Below the pieces are notes generated by a model. The model had not been told where the DNA came from and did not search any database. It saw only the letters and a program-made list of their open reading frames with translations. A program made the translations under genes and the position numbers. 64,000 nt of DNA, taken from Ulvibacterium sp965248315 (GTDB lineage: Bacteria > Bacteroidota > Bacteroidia > Flavobacteriales > Flavobacteriaceae). Below, one piece after another: positions 7,596 through 16,653 of this stretch (positions are counted from its first letter, which is position 1; each line of letters starts with the position of its first letter). The DNA lies in NCBI RefSeq assembly GCF_965248315.1, contig NZ_CBDFIX010000002.1:4278001-4342000 (forward strand). Direction: 5' to 3'.

Positions 7596-8843
7596 TCAGA
7601 TTTTTAAAATTTCTTTCTGAAGCAATTCAAGTGCCTTATGGACAGACTTTTGAACGATACGTTCCCTATGGTTTCCCATATTGAATTTTTCCGCGAAAAC
7701 ACGCTCTGGAGTCGCTACGGCTATAAATACCGTCCCGATCTCCTCATCCGAATCCCCTTTTGTGGGACCGGCATTTCCGGTAGTAGCAATAGCAAAATTA
7801 GCTTTAAGCAAGTGTTTTACGTTTTCAGCCATGATTTTAGCGACTTCACCGCTTACCACTGAGTGTTTGTTTATGATATCCAAGGGTACCCCAAGCACAT
7901 CTATCTTAGTCTCTGTGGCATAGCTCACCACACTTCCCTTAAAATAGGCCGAAGCTCCAGGTATACCGGTCAATTGTTGGGCAATCTTTCCCCCGGTAAA
8001 GCTTTCGGCGGTGGCTAATGTCAGTTCCTTTTGGGTCAATAATTTGGCAACTACCTCTTCTAAGGTCTCTTCATCCTCGGTGCCGTATAGAATATCTCCA
8101 ATCAATGGATATAGTTCCTGGGATGCCTGCTCAATGGCATCTTCCAAAACTTTCTTATTTGTCCCTTTGGCGGTTAATCGCAATCGGACTTTCCCTAGGT
8201 TGGGCAAATAAGCCATTTTGATAAAGGACGGGAGACTTTCTTCCCAAGATTCAATTTTTTCAGCAATTGCACTTTCTCCCAGACCATAGGTTACTAAAGT
8301 TTTATGAATGATATAGGGACGCTTGTACTTTTCTGCGATTTTTGGGATTACCTCGTTCACCATTAAATTTTTCATCTCAAAGGGAACGCCCGGAAGTGAA
8401 ATAAAGGATACCTCATTGGATTGCATCCACATACCTGGTGCAGTTCCGTGGGCATTATGCAATACTATGGCTTTGGAAGGCACCCAGGCCTGCTGTCTAT
8501 TGATATCCGAAATGGGAGTGGAAATATATTTGGCGAATAAATGTTCAATATAGGCCAAAACCTTTGTGTCCATGACCAAAGTATCCTGGAAAAATTCGCA
8601 AAAGGCTTTCTTGGTGACATCATCCTTGGTAGGGCCCAATCCACCGGTAACAATAACAACATCTGCCCTTTCCTCAGCTTCCGCTAGTGCTTTTATGATG
8701 TGGTCGTTATCATCCTGAACCGAGGTTATCTGGAAAACCGAAACCCCAATTTTGTTCAGTTCCTTGGCTATGAAAGCCGAATTGGTATCTATTATTTGGC
8801 CAATGAGAATCTCATCGCCAATGGTAATGATTTCGGCAAGCAT
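7596..8843 (-). CDS. cinA: CinA: competence/damage-inducible protein, NMN deamidase
   Basis: A 415-residue full-length CinA. The N-terminal half (residues 1-170) is a MoaB/MogA-like molybdopterin-binding fold (IITIGDEILIGQIIDTNSAFIA; VIVTGGLGPTKDD), the COG1058 ADP-ribose pyrophosphatase-type domain. The C-terminal half (about 260-415) is the PncC nicotinamide-mononucleotide deamidase domain, with the A-T-A-E-S-F-T-G-G motif carrying the catalytic Ser and G-N-A-G-P downstream. The protein recycles NMN formed by DNA ligase and repairs damaged nucleotides. Its start overlaps the stop region of the Hpt gene by one base, so FAH-Hpt-cinA form one transcript. Confidence 0.95.
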   Translation of the reverse strand: MLAEIITIGDEILIGQIIDTNSAFIAKELNKIGVSVFQITSVQDDNDHIIKALAEAEERADVVIVTGGLGPTKDDVTKKAFCEFFQDTLVMDTKVLAYIEHLFAKYISTPISDINRQQAWVPSKAIVLHNAHGTAPGMWMQSNEVSFISLPGVPFEMKNLMVNEVIPKIAEKYKRPYIIHKTLVTYGLGESAIAEKIESWEESLPSFIKMAYLPNLGKVRLRLTAKGTNKKVLEDAIEQASQELYPLIGDILYGTEDEETLEEVVAKLLTQKELTLATAESFTGGKIAQQLTGIPGASAYFKGSVVSYATETKIDVLGVPLDIINKHSVVSGEVAKIMAENVKHLLKANFAIATTGNAGPTKGDSDEEIGTVFIAVATPERVFAEKFNMGNHRERIVQKSVHKALELLQKEILKI

Positions 8844-9181
8844 TATAGACCAAAGTCTTTTTTAAGCTCGGAGACTACCTGGTCAATATCCTTTTTAAGA
8901 GAGGGAAAGATTCTTTCAATTTCTGCCATATTGGCTTCTTTCTTTCCTAAGGTCTCTATTTCCAAGGCGGCGGCCCTCGTCTGTTCCATACCCAAGAGGT
9001 CTACATTGGGCTTTATTTTATGGGCCAATTTGTACACTTGGTCATAGTTTCCTTGTTTCAAGGCACTTTGTAAAGCTTCCAAATCCTGGGGCACTTCGTC
9101 CAAAAATACTGAAATGACGGAATTGATGAAATCTTCATCACCTTCGGCCATCTCATTGATTTTATCTAGGTTGTAAATCAT
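8843..9181 (-). CDS. Stand-alone Hpt phosphotransfer protein
   Basis: A 112-residue all-helical protein with the histidine phosphotransfer motif: Y-K-L-A-H-K-I-K-P-N-V near residues 50-60, His54 being the phospho-acceptor. It has no kinase or receiver domain, so it must act as a phosphorelay shuttle between a hybrid kinase and a response regulator encoded elsewhere. It lies directly after the FAH gene (no gap) and overlaps cinA by one base; that operon position is not explained by its function. The ATG at 9181 is adjacent to the FAH stop. Confidence 0.85.
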   Translation of the reverse strand: MIYNLDKINEMAEGDEDFINSVISVFLDEVPQDLEALQSALKQGNYDQVYKLAHKIKPNVDLLGMEQTRAAALEIETLGKKEANMAEIERIFPSLKKDIDQVVSELKKDFGL

Positions 9182-9793
9182 CTACTTAATTTTTACGGAA
9201 AATAGTTCCTGCCCCTCCAATACTCCCGAAAGATAGTCATTTGCCTGAATTCTTCCAACACCGGCCGGAGTACCTGTAAAAATTACATCCCCTTTTTTCA
9301 GCATAAAAAACTCCGATGCATACGAAATAAGTTCGTCTATCTTCCAAAGCATCAACGCCGTATTTCCCTTTTGTACCTCTTCCCCATTTTTGAAAAGTGA
9401 AAAACTCAGTTCATCCAAATCTTTAAATTTGGTCTTCGGCAGCCATTCGCCAATAACGGCGGCCCCATCAAAGCCCTTGGCTTTTTCCCAAGGTAATCCT
9501 TTTTCCTTTAACTGGGCTTGTAAGTCCCTGGCCGTGAAATCAATTCCAAGACTTATTTCGTCATAGTAGGTATGTGCAAAATTTTTATGGATATGCTTTC
9601 CAACCTTTTTGATCTTCACCAATACTTCAACCTCATAATGTATATCATTGGAAAAGTCCGGTATATAAAAATCCTGTTCCTTAGGTAATATAGCCGAATC
9701 CGGTTTAATAAATATTACCGGAGCTGTAGGTTTTTCATTGGCCAACTCCCGGATATGCTCCGTGTAGTTTCTACCTATACAGATGAGTTTCAT
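9182..9793 (-). CDS. Fumarylacetoacetate hydrolase family protein
   Basis: A 203-residue single-domain FAH-family enzyme (acylpyruvase/2-hydroxyhepta-2,4-diene-1,7-dioate isomerase type). Visible elements are the N-terminal KLICIGRNYTEHIRELAN, the substrate loop FIKPDSAIL, the metal-binding acidic residues in H-Y-E-V-E-V-L-V-K-I and G-I-D-F-T-A-R-D-L-Q, and the closing T-G-T-P-A-G-V-G. Short relatives such as FAHD1 and YcgM hydrolyse acylpyruvates or decarboxylate oxaloacetate; the exact substrate is not decidable here. It is the first gene of the FAH-Hpt-cinA operon. Confidence 0.9.
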   Translation of the reverse strand: MKLICIGRNYTEHIRELANEKPTAPVIFIKPDSAILPKEQDFYIPDFSNDIHYEVEVLVKIKKVGKHIHKNFAHTYYDEISLGIDFTARDLQAQLKEKGLPWEKAKGFDGAAVIGEWLPKTKFKDLDELSFSLFKNGEEVQKGNTALMLWKIDELISYASEFFMLKKGDVIFTGTPAGVGRIQANDYLSGVLEGQELFSVKIK

Positions 9794-9829
9794 TGGGATG
9801 AGGTTTTGTTGTTTACAGAGTTATCAGAG

Positions 9830-9861
9830 TTATTGAGTTAATAGGTTATTGAGTTAATGGA
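9830..9861. repeat. 16-bp tandem duplication upstream of the FAH gene
   Basis: Two adjacent copies of GTTATTGAGTTAATAG/GG (9830-9845 and 9846-9861, one mismatch), preceded by a partial GTTAT. It lies in the leader region of the FAH operon; function unknown. Confidence 0.6.
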
Positions 9862-9937
9862 CGAAAGTTTAAAAAGTGTGGAAGTTTGTAAATTTAGATT
9901 TCCAAATTTCTTTCACTACTTACAGCACCTTGTTACT

Positions 9938-10714
9938 TTATCCCAACTTGGAATTAAGACTTTTAAGTCGTATGCCTGTCAGTACTTTTTTAGTGTATAA
10001 GGGAAAGTCCGCATTCTGAATCCATCCGAAATAGCCCGGTTCCTGTTCCAAGACATCCAGTACTTTTTTACCTCTGTGCTTTCCAAAAGAAAAGACCTCC
10101 TGTCCATTATCATCCAAGGCAATGAATCCTGCAAAGTCCACCATCTTTTTGTGTGTGGAGAACTCTGCCAATTTCTTCACATCATTCTCCAATTCCGGGT
10201 ACCGCTCCAATTGTGACAGTAGGACTTCATAGGTGGCTTGGGTATCGGCCTCGGCACTATGGGCATCAGTCAATTCCTTATCACAATAAAACTTATAGGC
10301 AGCGGCCAAAGTACGTTTTTCCATTTTGTGGAAGATGGTCTGTACATCTACCGAAACCATATTTTTCATATCGAAATCTATTTCGGCTCTGAGCATCTCC
10401 TCGGCCAACAAGGGAATATCAAAACGATTGGAGTTGAATCCGCCCAAATCACTGTCTTTGATCATACTATAAATCTCCTTGGAGAGCTCTTTGAACGTAG
10501 GTTCATTGGCTACTTTTTCGTTGGAAATGCCATGGACGGCAATCACCTCTGCAGGAATCTCCGTTTCGGGATTTACCAACCAGGTCTTACTTTCCTTGTT
10601 CCCATTAGGGTATACTTTCAAAATGGAAATTTCCACTATCCTATCCTTGGCCACATTGGTACCTGTGGTCTCCAAATCAAAAAAACAAATGGGTTTTGTG
10701 AGTTTTAATTCCAT
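9938..10714 (-). CDS. DnaQ-like 3'-5' exonuclease
   Basis: A 258-residue DEDD exonuclease. Exo I is F-F-D-L-E-T-T-G (Asp13, Glu15), Exo II falls in G-G-F-N-S-N-R-F-D-I-P-L-L near 97-110 and Exo III in D-A-H-S-A-E-A-D-T-Q-A-T. The C-terminal 70 residues (FGKHRGKKVLDVLEQEPGYFGWI) are the small exonuclease-associated module seen in putative quorum-sensing/DUF3820-like proteins. I chose ATG 10714 (MELKLTKP); a TTG four codons upstream coincides with a perfect TATCTTTG box and so is unlikely to be transcribed. The protein probably trims DNA or RNA ends; it is not the Pol III epsilon subunit by context. Confidence 0.88.
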   Translation of the reverse strand: MELKLTKPICFFDLETTGTNVAKDRIVEISILKVYPNGNKESKTWLVNPETEIPAEVIAVHGISNEKVANEPTFKELSKEIYSMIKDSDLGGFNSNRFDIPLLAEEMLRAEIDFDMKNMVSVDVQTIFHKMEKRTLAAAYKFYCDKELTDAHSAEADTQATYEVLLSQLERYPELENDVKKLAEFSTHKKMVDFAGFIALDDNGQEVFSFGKHRGKKVLDVLEQEPGYFGWIQNADFPLYTKKVLTGIRLKSLNSKLG

Positions 10715-10720
10715 ATTTGG

Positions 10721-10728
10721 CAAAGATA
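10721..10728 (-). promoter_or_regulatory. -7 box just upstream of the exonuclease gene
   Basis: TATCTTTG on the minus strand ends 7 nt before the ATG at 10714, so the transcript would be almost leaderless. No good -33 box sits at the expected distance, which lowers confidence. Confidence 0.4.
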
Positions 10729-10765
10729 GCCATAGATTTTCCCATGAAGATAAATTACTAAAGAT

Positions 10766-11551
10766 TTATTCTAAAGAATGTGAGAACAGCCATGGCAAAA
10801 GCCCGGGCTCCACAAAGGCATTTTCCCAGCTATTGTGGTTTACATCTTTGTAGGTAGTAAATTTGACCTCTCCCCCTGCCTTTTTTAAAGCGGTCGCCAT
10901 TTTTTGGGAATGTTCGTAGTCCACTACCATGTCGGAATCTCCGTGAAAAAGCCACAAGGGTGTACTTACTAATTGGGGAGCGGTATCTGGATGGGCACCG
11001 CCACAAATGGCAAAGGCGGCAGCAAATGTATCAGGATTTCTTCGCACGAGTTCCAATGTCCCCATACCGCCCATGGAAAGTCCGCCCACATACATTCTTT
11101 TGGAATCTATTTTGTAGCTTTTTGTAAGACCATTTATTAACCCTTGAAGTGACTTCATGGCCAGAGTAGGTTTGCCATCTGGATAAAAAGTAAAGGTAAA
11201 GAAGAGGAGAAACTGTTCCTTTTTTACATTGGCCCAGTATCCATCCTCCGGACATTGGGGAAAGACAACAATAGCAGGATATGCTTTCCTGATATCCTCT
11301 TGAAGAAATAGATCCGCGCCATAGTTCAATTGAGCCTCGTTGTCATTTCCTCTTTCCCCTGCCCCATGAAGCATCAATACCAGGGGATATGCTTTATCCT
11401 TTTCATAGTCTTCCGGCAACAAAATACGGTAGGGAAGTGTGCCGTTCTTGTCCTTGAATTCCATCTTTTGATAGGCAGATAAATCCATATCGGACTTCTT
11501 CGGTCCACAAGAAGCCACTAGGACTAAATACAGTATTAGAAAACGTCTCAT
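10766..11551 (-). CDS. Alpha/beta hydrolase (esterase/peptidase-like), lipoprotein
   Basis: A 261-residue alpha/beta hydrolase of the phospholipase/carboxylesterase (PHB depolymerase-like) group. The oxyanion region is L-H-G-A-G-E-R-G near residue 61, the nucleophile elbow is G-G-L-S-M-G-G with Ser159, the acidic member lies in F-H-G-D-S-D-M-V-V near 204-211, and the His is in D-V-N-H (His240). A lipoprotein signal (MRRFLILYLVLVASCGPKK, Cys15) places it at the envelope. Related genes act on acetylated polysaccharides or short esters; the substrate here is not known. It lies 25 nt after an outer-membrane protein gene on the same strand. Confidence 0.85.
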   Translation of the reverse strand: MRRFLILYLVLVASCGPKKSDMDLSAYQKMEFKDKNGTLPYRILLPEDYEKDKAYPLVLMLHGAGERGNDNEAQLNYGADLFLQEDIRKAYPAIVVFPQCPEDGYWANVKKEQFLLFFTFTFYPDGKPTLAMKSLQGLINGLTKSYKIDSKRMYVGGLSMGGMGTLELVRRNPDTFAAAFAICGGAHPDTAPQLVSTPLWLFHGDSDMVVDYEHSQKMATALKKAGGEVKFTTYKDVNHNSWENAFVEPGLLPWLFSHSLE

Positions 11552-11576
11552 TCGCTATAAAGATAACCAATGAAAG

Positions 11577-12836
11577 TTATAATCTGGTATTGATAATATT
11601 ATTGAAGGCCGAACCAAAAGTATAGCTCAGACCAAATCCGAACCCTAGTTCAAAGTCCGTGGCAATTTGCCGTTGCTGCAATAGTACATCCTCTATTGAG
11701 GCATCTCCGGCAGGAAGGTTAATCTGATCTCTGATAATTTCGAAATCCCCTGAAAAACTTATGGCCAAGCCTTTAAAGACCCGTATGGAAAACCTACCAA
11801 AAAGTTGTACCCTATTTTTTTCAAAATCGTCCAGAAAGGTAGAGCCCCTTAAGCGGGAATAGATATTGCCCCAAGGCTGCCTATAACGCACCTGTACATC
11901 CAAGGAATGATTAAAGATGCCTTCTTGCATCTGTCCGAATATAGTAGGTTCTATATAATCGTTGTGGAAATATCCAATTTTATATGCAAAGACAATTTCC
12001 CTACGCAACACCTCTCGATAGGGGAATATATTGTACTCGATTGCAGGTGTGAAGTAGTACCTAAAATCGAGATTGGTGAACGTATCATGCCGTGCACCTC
12101 CAAAAATACCTGCAGACCAATGGTCAGATAGACTTCTAACAATACTTCCGGCACCCGAATAACGAAAACGCTCACTGGTAAAGGTCTCATCGTCTCGTTC
12201 AAACTCGGCATTGGCCTGATTCAACTGTAGGTCGGTCCTTATACGCCAGTTTTCCGTAACATGGTCGCTCTCAAAACCAACTTCATATTCAAATTCCCTC
12301 CTGCTGGTTTCCCTATCTAGGTCTGCTTCGCCATATACTTCAAAAATCCAATTGTTCCAGGGATCGTCAAAATCGATATCCTGTTGTTGGGCAAGTCCTT
12401 CCGCTGTTATTTTATACTTTATCTTTTCGGCCAAATCAGACTGTATAAGGTATACCAGAAGACCCGATTTCACCGTTACTACCAGATCGTTGCGTACTTC
12501 ATCGGCAGTCATGTTTACATTGGTATCATAGGAACGTTGTACCAATGTACCTTCATATGCGCCAACTCCTTCAAATTCTAATTTATAGGTACGTCCACCG
12601 CTCCCATTGGCAATATCATAGATAAAAAGAGTAACATTGGCCAGACCCTGATCACGAACATGATCTACAAAATTAATTTCCTGCCGAATATAGCTTCGCT
12701 CACAACTACATTCGATAAAGAGCTTGATACGGCCTTTTGCCTTGGTTTCTTCCTGTGAAAAACCGGTGTGGAACAAAAGGAAGGTAAATAGGGTAAAATA
12801 CAGAAATCTCCAATTCCTATGGAGGCAATACTTCAT
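11577..12836 (-). CDS. Predicted outer-membrane beta-barrel protein
   Basis: A 419-residue exported protein with a signal peptide ending near FHTGFSQ (about residue 28). A Cys-containing segment follows (FIECSCERSYIRQEINFV), then alternating hydrophobic/aromatic strands consistent with a beta-barrel, ending in a final strand GFGFGLSYTFGSAFNN. I recognise it as a conserved Bacteroidota hypothetical barrel without a named function. The central part (YEVGFESDHVTENWRIRTDL) resembles DUF481-like barrels, but not decisively. It is the first gene of a run with the esterase, driven by a TATCTTTG box 32-39 nt upstream of its ATG. Confidence 0.7.
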   Translation of the reverse strand: MKYCLHRNWRFLYFTLFTFLLFHTGFSQEETKAKGRIKLFIECSCERSYIRQEINFVDHVRDQGLANVTLFIYDIANGSGGRTYKLEFEGVGAYEGTLVQRSYDTNVNMTADEVRNDLVVTVKSGLLVYLIQSDLAEKIKYKITAEGLAQQQDIDFDDPWNNWIFEVYGEADLDRETSRREFEYEVGFESDHVTENWRIRTDLQLNQANAEFERDDETFTSERFRYSGAGSIVRSLSDHWSAGIFGGARHDTFTNLDFRYYFTPAIEYNIFPYREVLRREIVFAYKIGYFHNDYIEPTIFGQMQEGIFNHSLDVQVRYRQPWGNIYSRLRGSTFLDDFEKNRVQLFGRFSIRVFKGLAISFSGDFEIIRDQINLPAGDASIEDVLLQQRQIATDFELGFGFGLSYTFGSAFNNIINTRL

Positions 12837-12867
12837 TCAAAAATGTCTTTGGTGTTTGGTAAAACAT

Positions 12868-12875
12868 CAAAGATA
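12868..12875 (-). promoter_or_regulatory. -7 box upstream of the outer-membrane protein gene
   Basis: TATCTTTG on the minus strand, 32 nt before the ATG at 12836. It is the exact Bacteroidota -7 consensus, but no convincing -33 TTG lies 19-21 nt upstream. Confidence 0.45.
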
Positions 12876-12943
12876 AGGCTAACCACAGAAAAATAGAACC
12901 GAAAAATGAGGATTGGGTAATAGGAATGATTTAAATGATGGAA

Positions 12944-14317
12944 CTATAATTCCCTGTTTACATCCCAACTTTCCAAATAATCGGCCACCGCTTTTGCAAA
13001 CATGCTGCCCAGGGCCCCGTTCACCACTCTATGATCATAGCTGTGGGACAAATACATTTTACTGCGTATTCCTATAAAATCGCCTTCATTGGTCTCAATT
13101 ACAGCGGGGACTTTTCGAATGGCTCCCAAAGCCAATATTCCTACCTGGGGTTGGTTTATAATTGGGGTTCCAAAAACACTTCCAAAAGTTCCCACATTGG
13201 TAACCGTATAGGTACCGTCCTTTATCTCGTCCGGTTTCAACGCATTGTTCCGTGCCCTATTGGCCAAGTCATTGACCACTTTGGCCATACCTACCAAATT
13301 CAATTGGTCCGCATTTTTGATGACAGGGACGATAAGGTTGCCATCTGGAAGTGCCGCAGCCATACCGATATTGATATTCTTTTTCTTGATGATGCTTTCC
13401 CCATCTACGGAAATATTCATCAATGGGTATTTTTTCAACGCCTTGGCAATGGCTTCTATAAAGATTGGGGTAAAGGTCAATTTTTCTCCCTCTGCCTTTT
13501 CAAAGGCATCTTTTATTTTATTGCGCCAATTTACAATATTGGTTACATCAACCTCTATGAAACTTTGTACATGGGCAGCCGTAGAAACACTCTCCACCAT
13601 ATGTTTGGCGATCAATTTGCCCATTCGGGACATTTCGATTACCTCATCCAAACCATTGGACTGCACGGTAGACACTTCATGCTTCTCCATAGGCACTGCA
13701 GCATGAGGTCTTGAAGGCTCCGGTTGTGGTGCAAGGTCAATTTTTTGAACGTCTCTTTGCTTCCCGGACTTTCTGTTTTCAATGTAGGCGAGAATATCAT
13801 GCTTCGTTACCCGTCCTTCTTTTCCCGTACCATTTATGGATTCTAGTTCTTCAATGGAAATACCTTCTTCTTTGGCAATATTCTTGACCAATGGGGAATA
13901 AAAACGTTCCGATGTGCTATAATCCCTTACAGGGACATCCACAGTTTCTCGAGCTACGGATATCATATCCTCGGCCACAGCGACTGCTTCTTCAGGAGCT
14001 TCTATTTTAGTATCTCCTGTTTTTTTATTGATACTGTCCACATCACTTATATTGGCCGCTGAGGAAGGGCTTTCTCCATTCACCTCAATAATTGCAACGG
14101 TTTCCCCTACTTTTACAATCTCGTCAATAGTGAACAATTTTTCCAGAAGAATGCCCTCTACCTCACTTGGCACTTCTGAATCTACTTTGTCCGTGGCTAT
14201 CTCAAAAACCGGCTCGTCCATTTCTATGGAATCCCCAACTTCTTTTAACCAAGTCGTCAAGGTAGCCTCGGCAACGCTCTCCCCCATACGAGGTAATTTT
14301 AGCTCAAACTTTGACAT
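12944..14317 (-). CDS. 2-oxo acid dehydrogenase E2 (dihydrolipoamide acyltransferase)
   Basis: A 457-residue E2 core protein that passes acyl groups from a lipoyl arm to CoA. Domains in order: one lipoyl domain (1-78) with the lipoylated Lys44 in A-T-D-K-V-D-S-E; an acidic Ala/Glu linker; an E1/E3-binding domain (about 133-175, YSPLVKNIAKEEGIS to GRVTKHDILAYI); and a catalytic domain (about 225-457). The usual active-site H-R-x-x-D-G reads H-R-V-V-N-G here (His429, Asn433), confirmed from the DNA. The complex could be branched-chain or pyruvate type; E1 and E3 are not adjacent. It is 95 nt after recR on the same strand. Confidence 0.9.
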   Translation of the reverse strand: MSKFELKLPRMGESVAEATLTTWLKEVGDSIEMDEPVFEIATDKVDSEVPSEVEGILLEKLFTIDEIVKVGETVAIIEVNGESPSSAANISDVDSINKKTGDTKIEAPEEAVAVAEDMISVARETVDVPVRDYSTSERFYSPLVKNIAKEEGISIEELESINGTGKEGRVTKHDILAYIENRKSGKQRDVQKIDLAPQPEPSRPHAAVPMEKHEVSTVQSNGLDEVIEMSRMGKLIAKHMVESVSTAAHVQSFIEVDVTNIVNWRNKIKDAFEKAEGEKLTFTPIFIEAIAKALKKYPLMNISVDGESIIKKKNINIGMAAALPDGNLIVPVIKNADQLNLVGMAKVVNDLANRARNNALKPDEIKDGTYTVTNVGTFGSVFGTPIINQPQVGILALGAIRKVPAVIETNEGDFIGIRSKMYLSHSYDHRVVNGALGSMFAKAVADYLESWDVNREL

Positions 14318-14412
14318 ATTATTATTCTACATGCTTATTTCATCCAATACTTTGCAAAAATATCAAAAAAAGTATCTAATTTTTAGGTTTAATGCATAAT
14401 CCAAGAAAAAGA

Positions 14413-15033
14413 TTAATTCGCTTTTAAGGAACCTTCAAATGGAATCCGGTTCATAATACTACGCCCCAAAGTAATCTCATCCGCGTATTCCAATTCATCT
14501 CCTACGGCAATACCCCTTGCAATTGTAGAGGTTTTTATATCCAAACCCTCCAGTTGCTTGTAGATATAGAAATTAGTGGTGTCGCCTTCCATAGTGGAAC
14601 TCAATGCAAAAATAAGTTCCTTTATTTCTCCCTGCTTTGCCTTGTCCACTAATGAATGAATGTTAAGGTCTTGTGGGCCTACTCCTTCCATGGGGGATAT
14701 TTTACCGCCCAAAACATGGTAGAGGCCTTTGTATTGCCCCGTATTCTCCAGGGCCATAACATCACGGATATCTTCAACTACACATACCAAGGTCTTGTCC
14801 CTTTTGGGATTGGCACAAATCTCACACAAGTCAACATCGGAAATATTATGACAGTTTTTACAAAACTTTACCGAATCTTTGAGATTAAGAAGGGCACTGG
14901 ACAAATTGACCGTTCGCTCACTGGGCTGTTTCAGTAAATGCAATACCAATCGCAATGCGGTTCGTTTACCGATACCGGGCAATTGCGACATTTCATACAC
15001 CGCATTTTCCAAAAGCTTGGATGAAAATTCCAT
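14413..15033 (-). CDS. recR: Recombination mediator RecR
   Basis: A 206-residue RecR that works with RecF/RecO to load RecA at gaps. The helix-hairpin-helix (QLPGIGKRTALRLVLHLL, 17-34), the four-Cys zinc finger (Cys58, 61, 70, 73), the Toprim domain (VCVVEDIRDVMALE onward) and the C-terminal Walker-B-like IARGIAVGDELEYADEITLGRS are all present. The length is normal. It is divergent from the symporter gene at 15090; the 56-nt gap holds a TAATTTTG box for recR (15046-15039) right at the ATG. Confidence 0.97.
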   Translation of the reverse strand: MEFSSKLLENAVYEMSQLPGIGKRTALRLVLHLLKQPSERTVNLSSALLNLKDSVKFCKNCHNISDVDLCEICANPKRDKTLVCVVEDIRDVMALENTGQYKGLYHVLGGKISPMEGVGPQDLNIHSLVDKAKQGEIKELIFALSSTMEGDTTNFYIYKQLEGLDIKTSTIARGIAVGDELEYADEITLGRSIMNRIPFEGSLKAN

Positions 15034-15089
15034 AACTGCAAAATTACATACTATTTTTACTTTTTGTACTTTGCCCCTAAATTATTTCA

Positions 15090-16553
15090 ATGACCGCTAG
15101 CCATATTCTGCTTCTGATAGGGGCCTATTTTGTACTGTTATTACTCATATCTTATTTTACGGGCAAAAACGATTCCAACGATGATTTTTTCAAGGCAGGA
15201 AGGCAGTCACCGTGGTATTTGGTGGCCTTTGGAATGATAGGTGCCTCTTTATCCGGGGTTACCTTTATTTCCGTTCCAGGATGGGTGGAAGACTCCCAAT
15301 TCAGTTATATGCAGGTGGTCTTTGGGTATCTGGCCGGCTATTTTGTAATTGCTTATATACTGATGCCCATTTACTACAGGCTTAACGTTACCTCTATCTA
15401 CGAGTATCTACAACAGCGTTTTGGAACTACCAGTTATAAGGTGGGGGCTATCTCCTTCTTTATATCCAGGGTTCTGGGCGCATCTTTTCGTCTATTCCTA
15501 GTCGCCATTGTACTGCAACAATTTGTTTTTGACGCGTGGAACGTGCCTTTTGAACTCACTGTGGTCCTTTCCATTTTACTTATTTGGATATATACCTTTA
15601 AAGGGGGCATAAAGACCATCGTTTGGACAGATACGTTGCAAACCCTATTCATGTTGCTTTCCGTTGGATTTTCCATTTATTTCATCAATCAAAAATTAGA
15701 TTGGAGCTTTGCCGAGTTTTTGGCTTCGGAAGAACTGAAAGAGTATAATAAGGTATTATTTGTAGATGACTTTTTTGGTAAGACGCATTTTGTAAAATCC
15801 TTTTTGGGCGGTATGTTCATTACCATTTGCATGACCGGGCTAGACCAAGATATGATGCAAAAAAACCTCACCTGTAAATCCTTGAAGGATGCACAAAAAA
15901 ATATGGTCTCCTTTAGCTTGGTACTTATAGTCGTAAACTTTGCTTTTTTACTTCTAGGAGCCTTATTGTTCATTTATGCAAACAAGTTTGATATTGCAAC
16001 CCCGTTAATGGACGGCACCCCAAAATCCGATCTTCTCTTTCCTGAAATTGCCCTAAACAGCGGTTTGGGAATAATTGTGGCCATCACCTTTATGTTAGGG
16101 CTCATCGCAGCGGCCTATAGTAGCGCGGATAGTGCCCTAACCTCATTGACTACCTCCTTTTGCGTGGATTTCCTTGGCATTGAAAAAAAGCCGGAGCCCG
16201 AGCGAAAAAAAGTCCGTAAACGCACCCATATTGGAATGAGTCTGCTTTTGGTCGTTGTTGTCATTATCTTTAAACACATCCTTGATAGAAATGTTATTGA
16301 TGGCCTCTTAACGGTTGCCACCTATACCTACGGCCCCCTTTTGGGTATGTTCACTTTCGGGATTTTTACCAAATACCAAGTAAAGGACAACTATGTTTGG
16401 ATCGTCGCGCTAATCTCCGTTGGGTTAATTTACATTTTTGGGAAGATACCATCGGAAAATTTGGGAGGCTACCAAGTAGGTTATGAATTATTACCGATCA
16501 ATGGCATTTTGACTTTTATCGGACTATGGTTTTTACGTGACAAGAGAGCATAA
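15090..16553 (+). CDS. Sodium:solute symporter (SSS family)
   Basis: A 487-residue polytopic transporter with about 13 hydrophobic segments, of the SSS/SLC5 family that couples solute uptake to sodium. Recognisable parts are the N-terminal YFTGKNDSNDDFFKAGRQSPWYLVAFGMIGASLSGVTFISVPG (the unwound TM1 region), the G-G-I-K-T-I-V-W-T-D-T-L-Q family signature near residue 170 and A-A-A-Y-S-S-A-D-S-A-L-T-S-L-T with the Ser/Thr pair of the second sodium site near 340. The substrate (sugar, amino acid or vitamin) is not predictable. It is monocistronic and divergent from recR. Confidence 0.92.
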   Translation: MTASHILLLIGAYFVLLLLISYFTGKNDSNDDFFKAGRQSPWYLVAFGMIGASLSGVTFISVPGWVEDSQFSYMQVVFGYLAGYFVIAYILMPIYYRLNVTSIYEYLQQRFGTTSYKVGAISFFISRVLGASFRLFLVAIVLQQFVFDAWNVPFELTVVLSILLIWIYTFKGGIKTIVWTDTLQTLFMLLSVGFSIYFINQKLDWSFAEFLASEELKEYNKVLFVDDFFGKTHFVKSFLGGMFITICMTGLDQDMMQKNLTCKSLKDAQKNMVSFSLVLIVVNFAFLLLGALLFIYANKFDIATPLMDGTPKSDLLFPEIALNSGLGIIVAITFMLGLIAAAYSSADSALTSLTTSFCVDFLGIEKKPEPERKKVRKRTHIGMSLLLVVVVIIFKHILDRNVIDGLLTVATYTYGPLLGMFTFGIFTKYQVKDNYVWIVALISVGLIYIFGKIPSENLGGYQVGYELLPINGILTFIGLWFLRDKRA

Positions 16554-16653
16554 GAGGCATTTTTGTCGATGAACGGCAAAAAAACCTGATGAAATCCCCA
16601 CCGGTGGATGTTAAAGTTAAGTCCGAAAATTCATGTGAAAAATAACTGAAATT

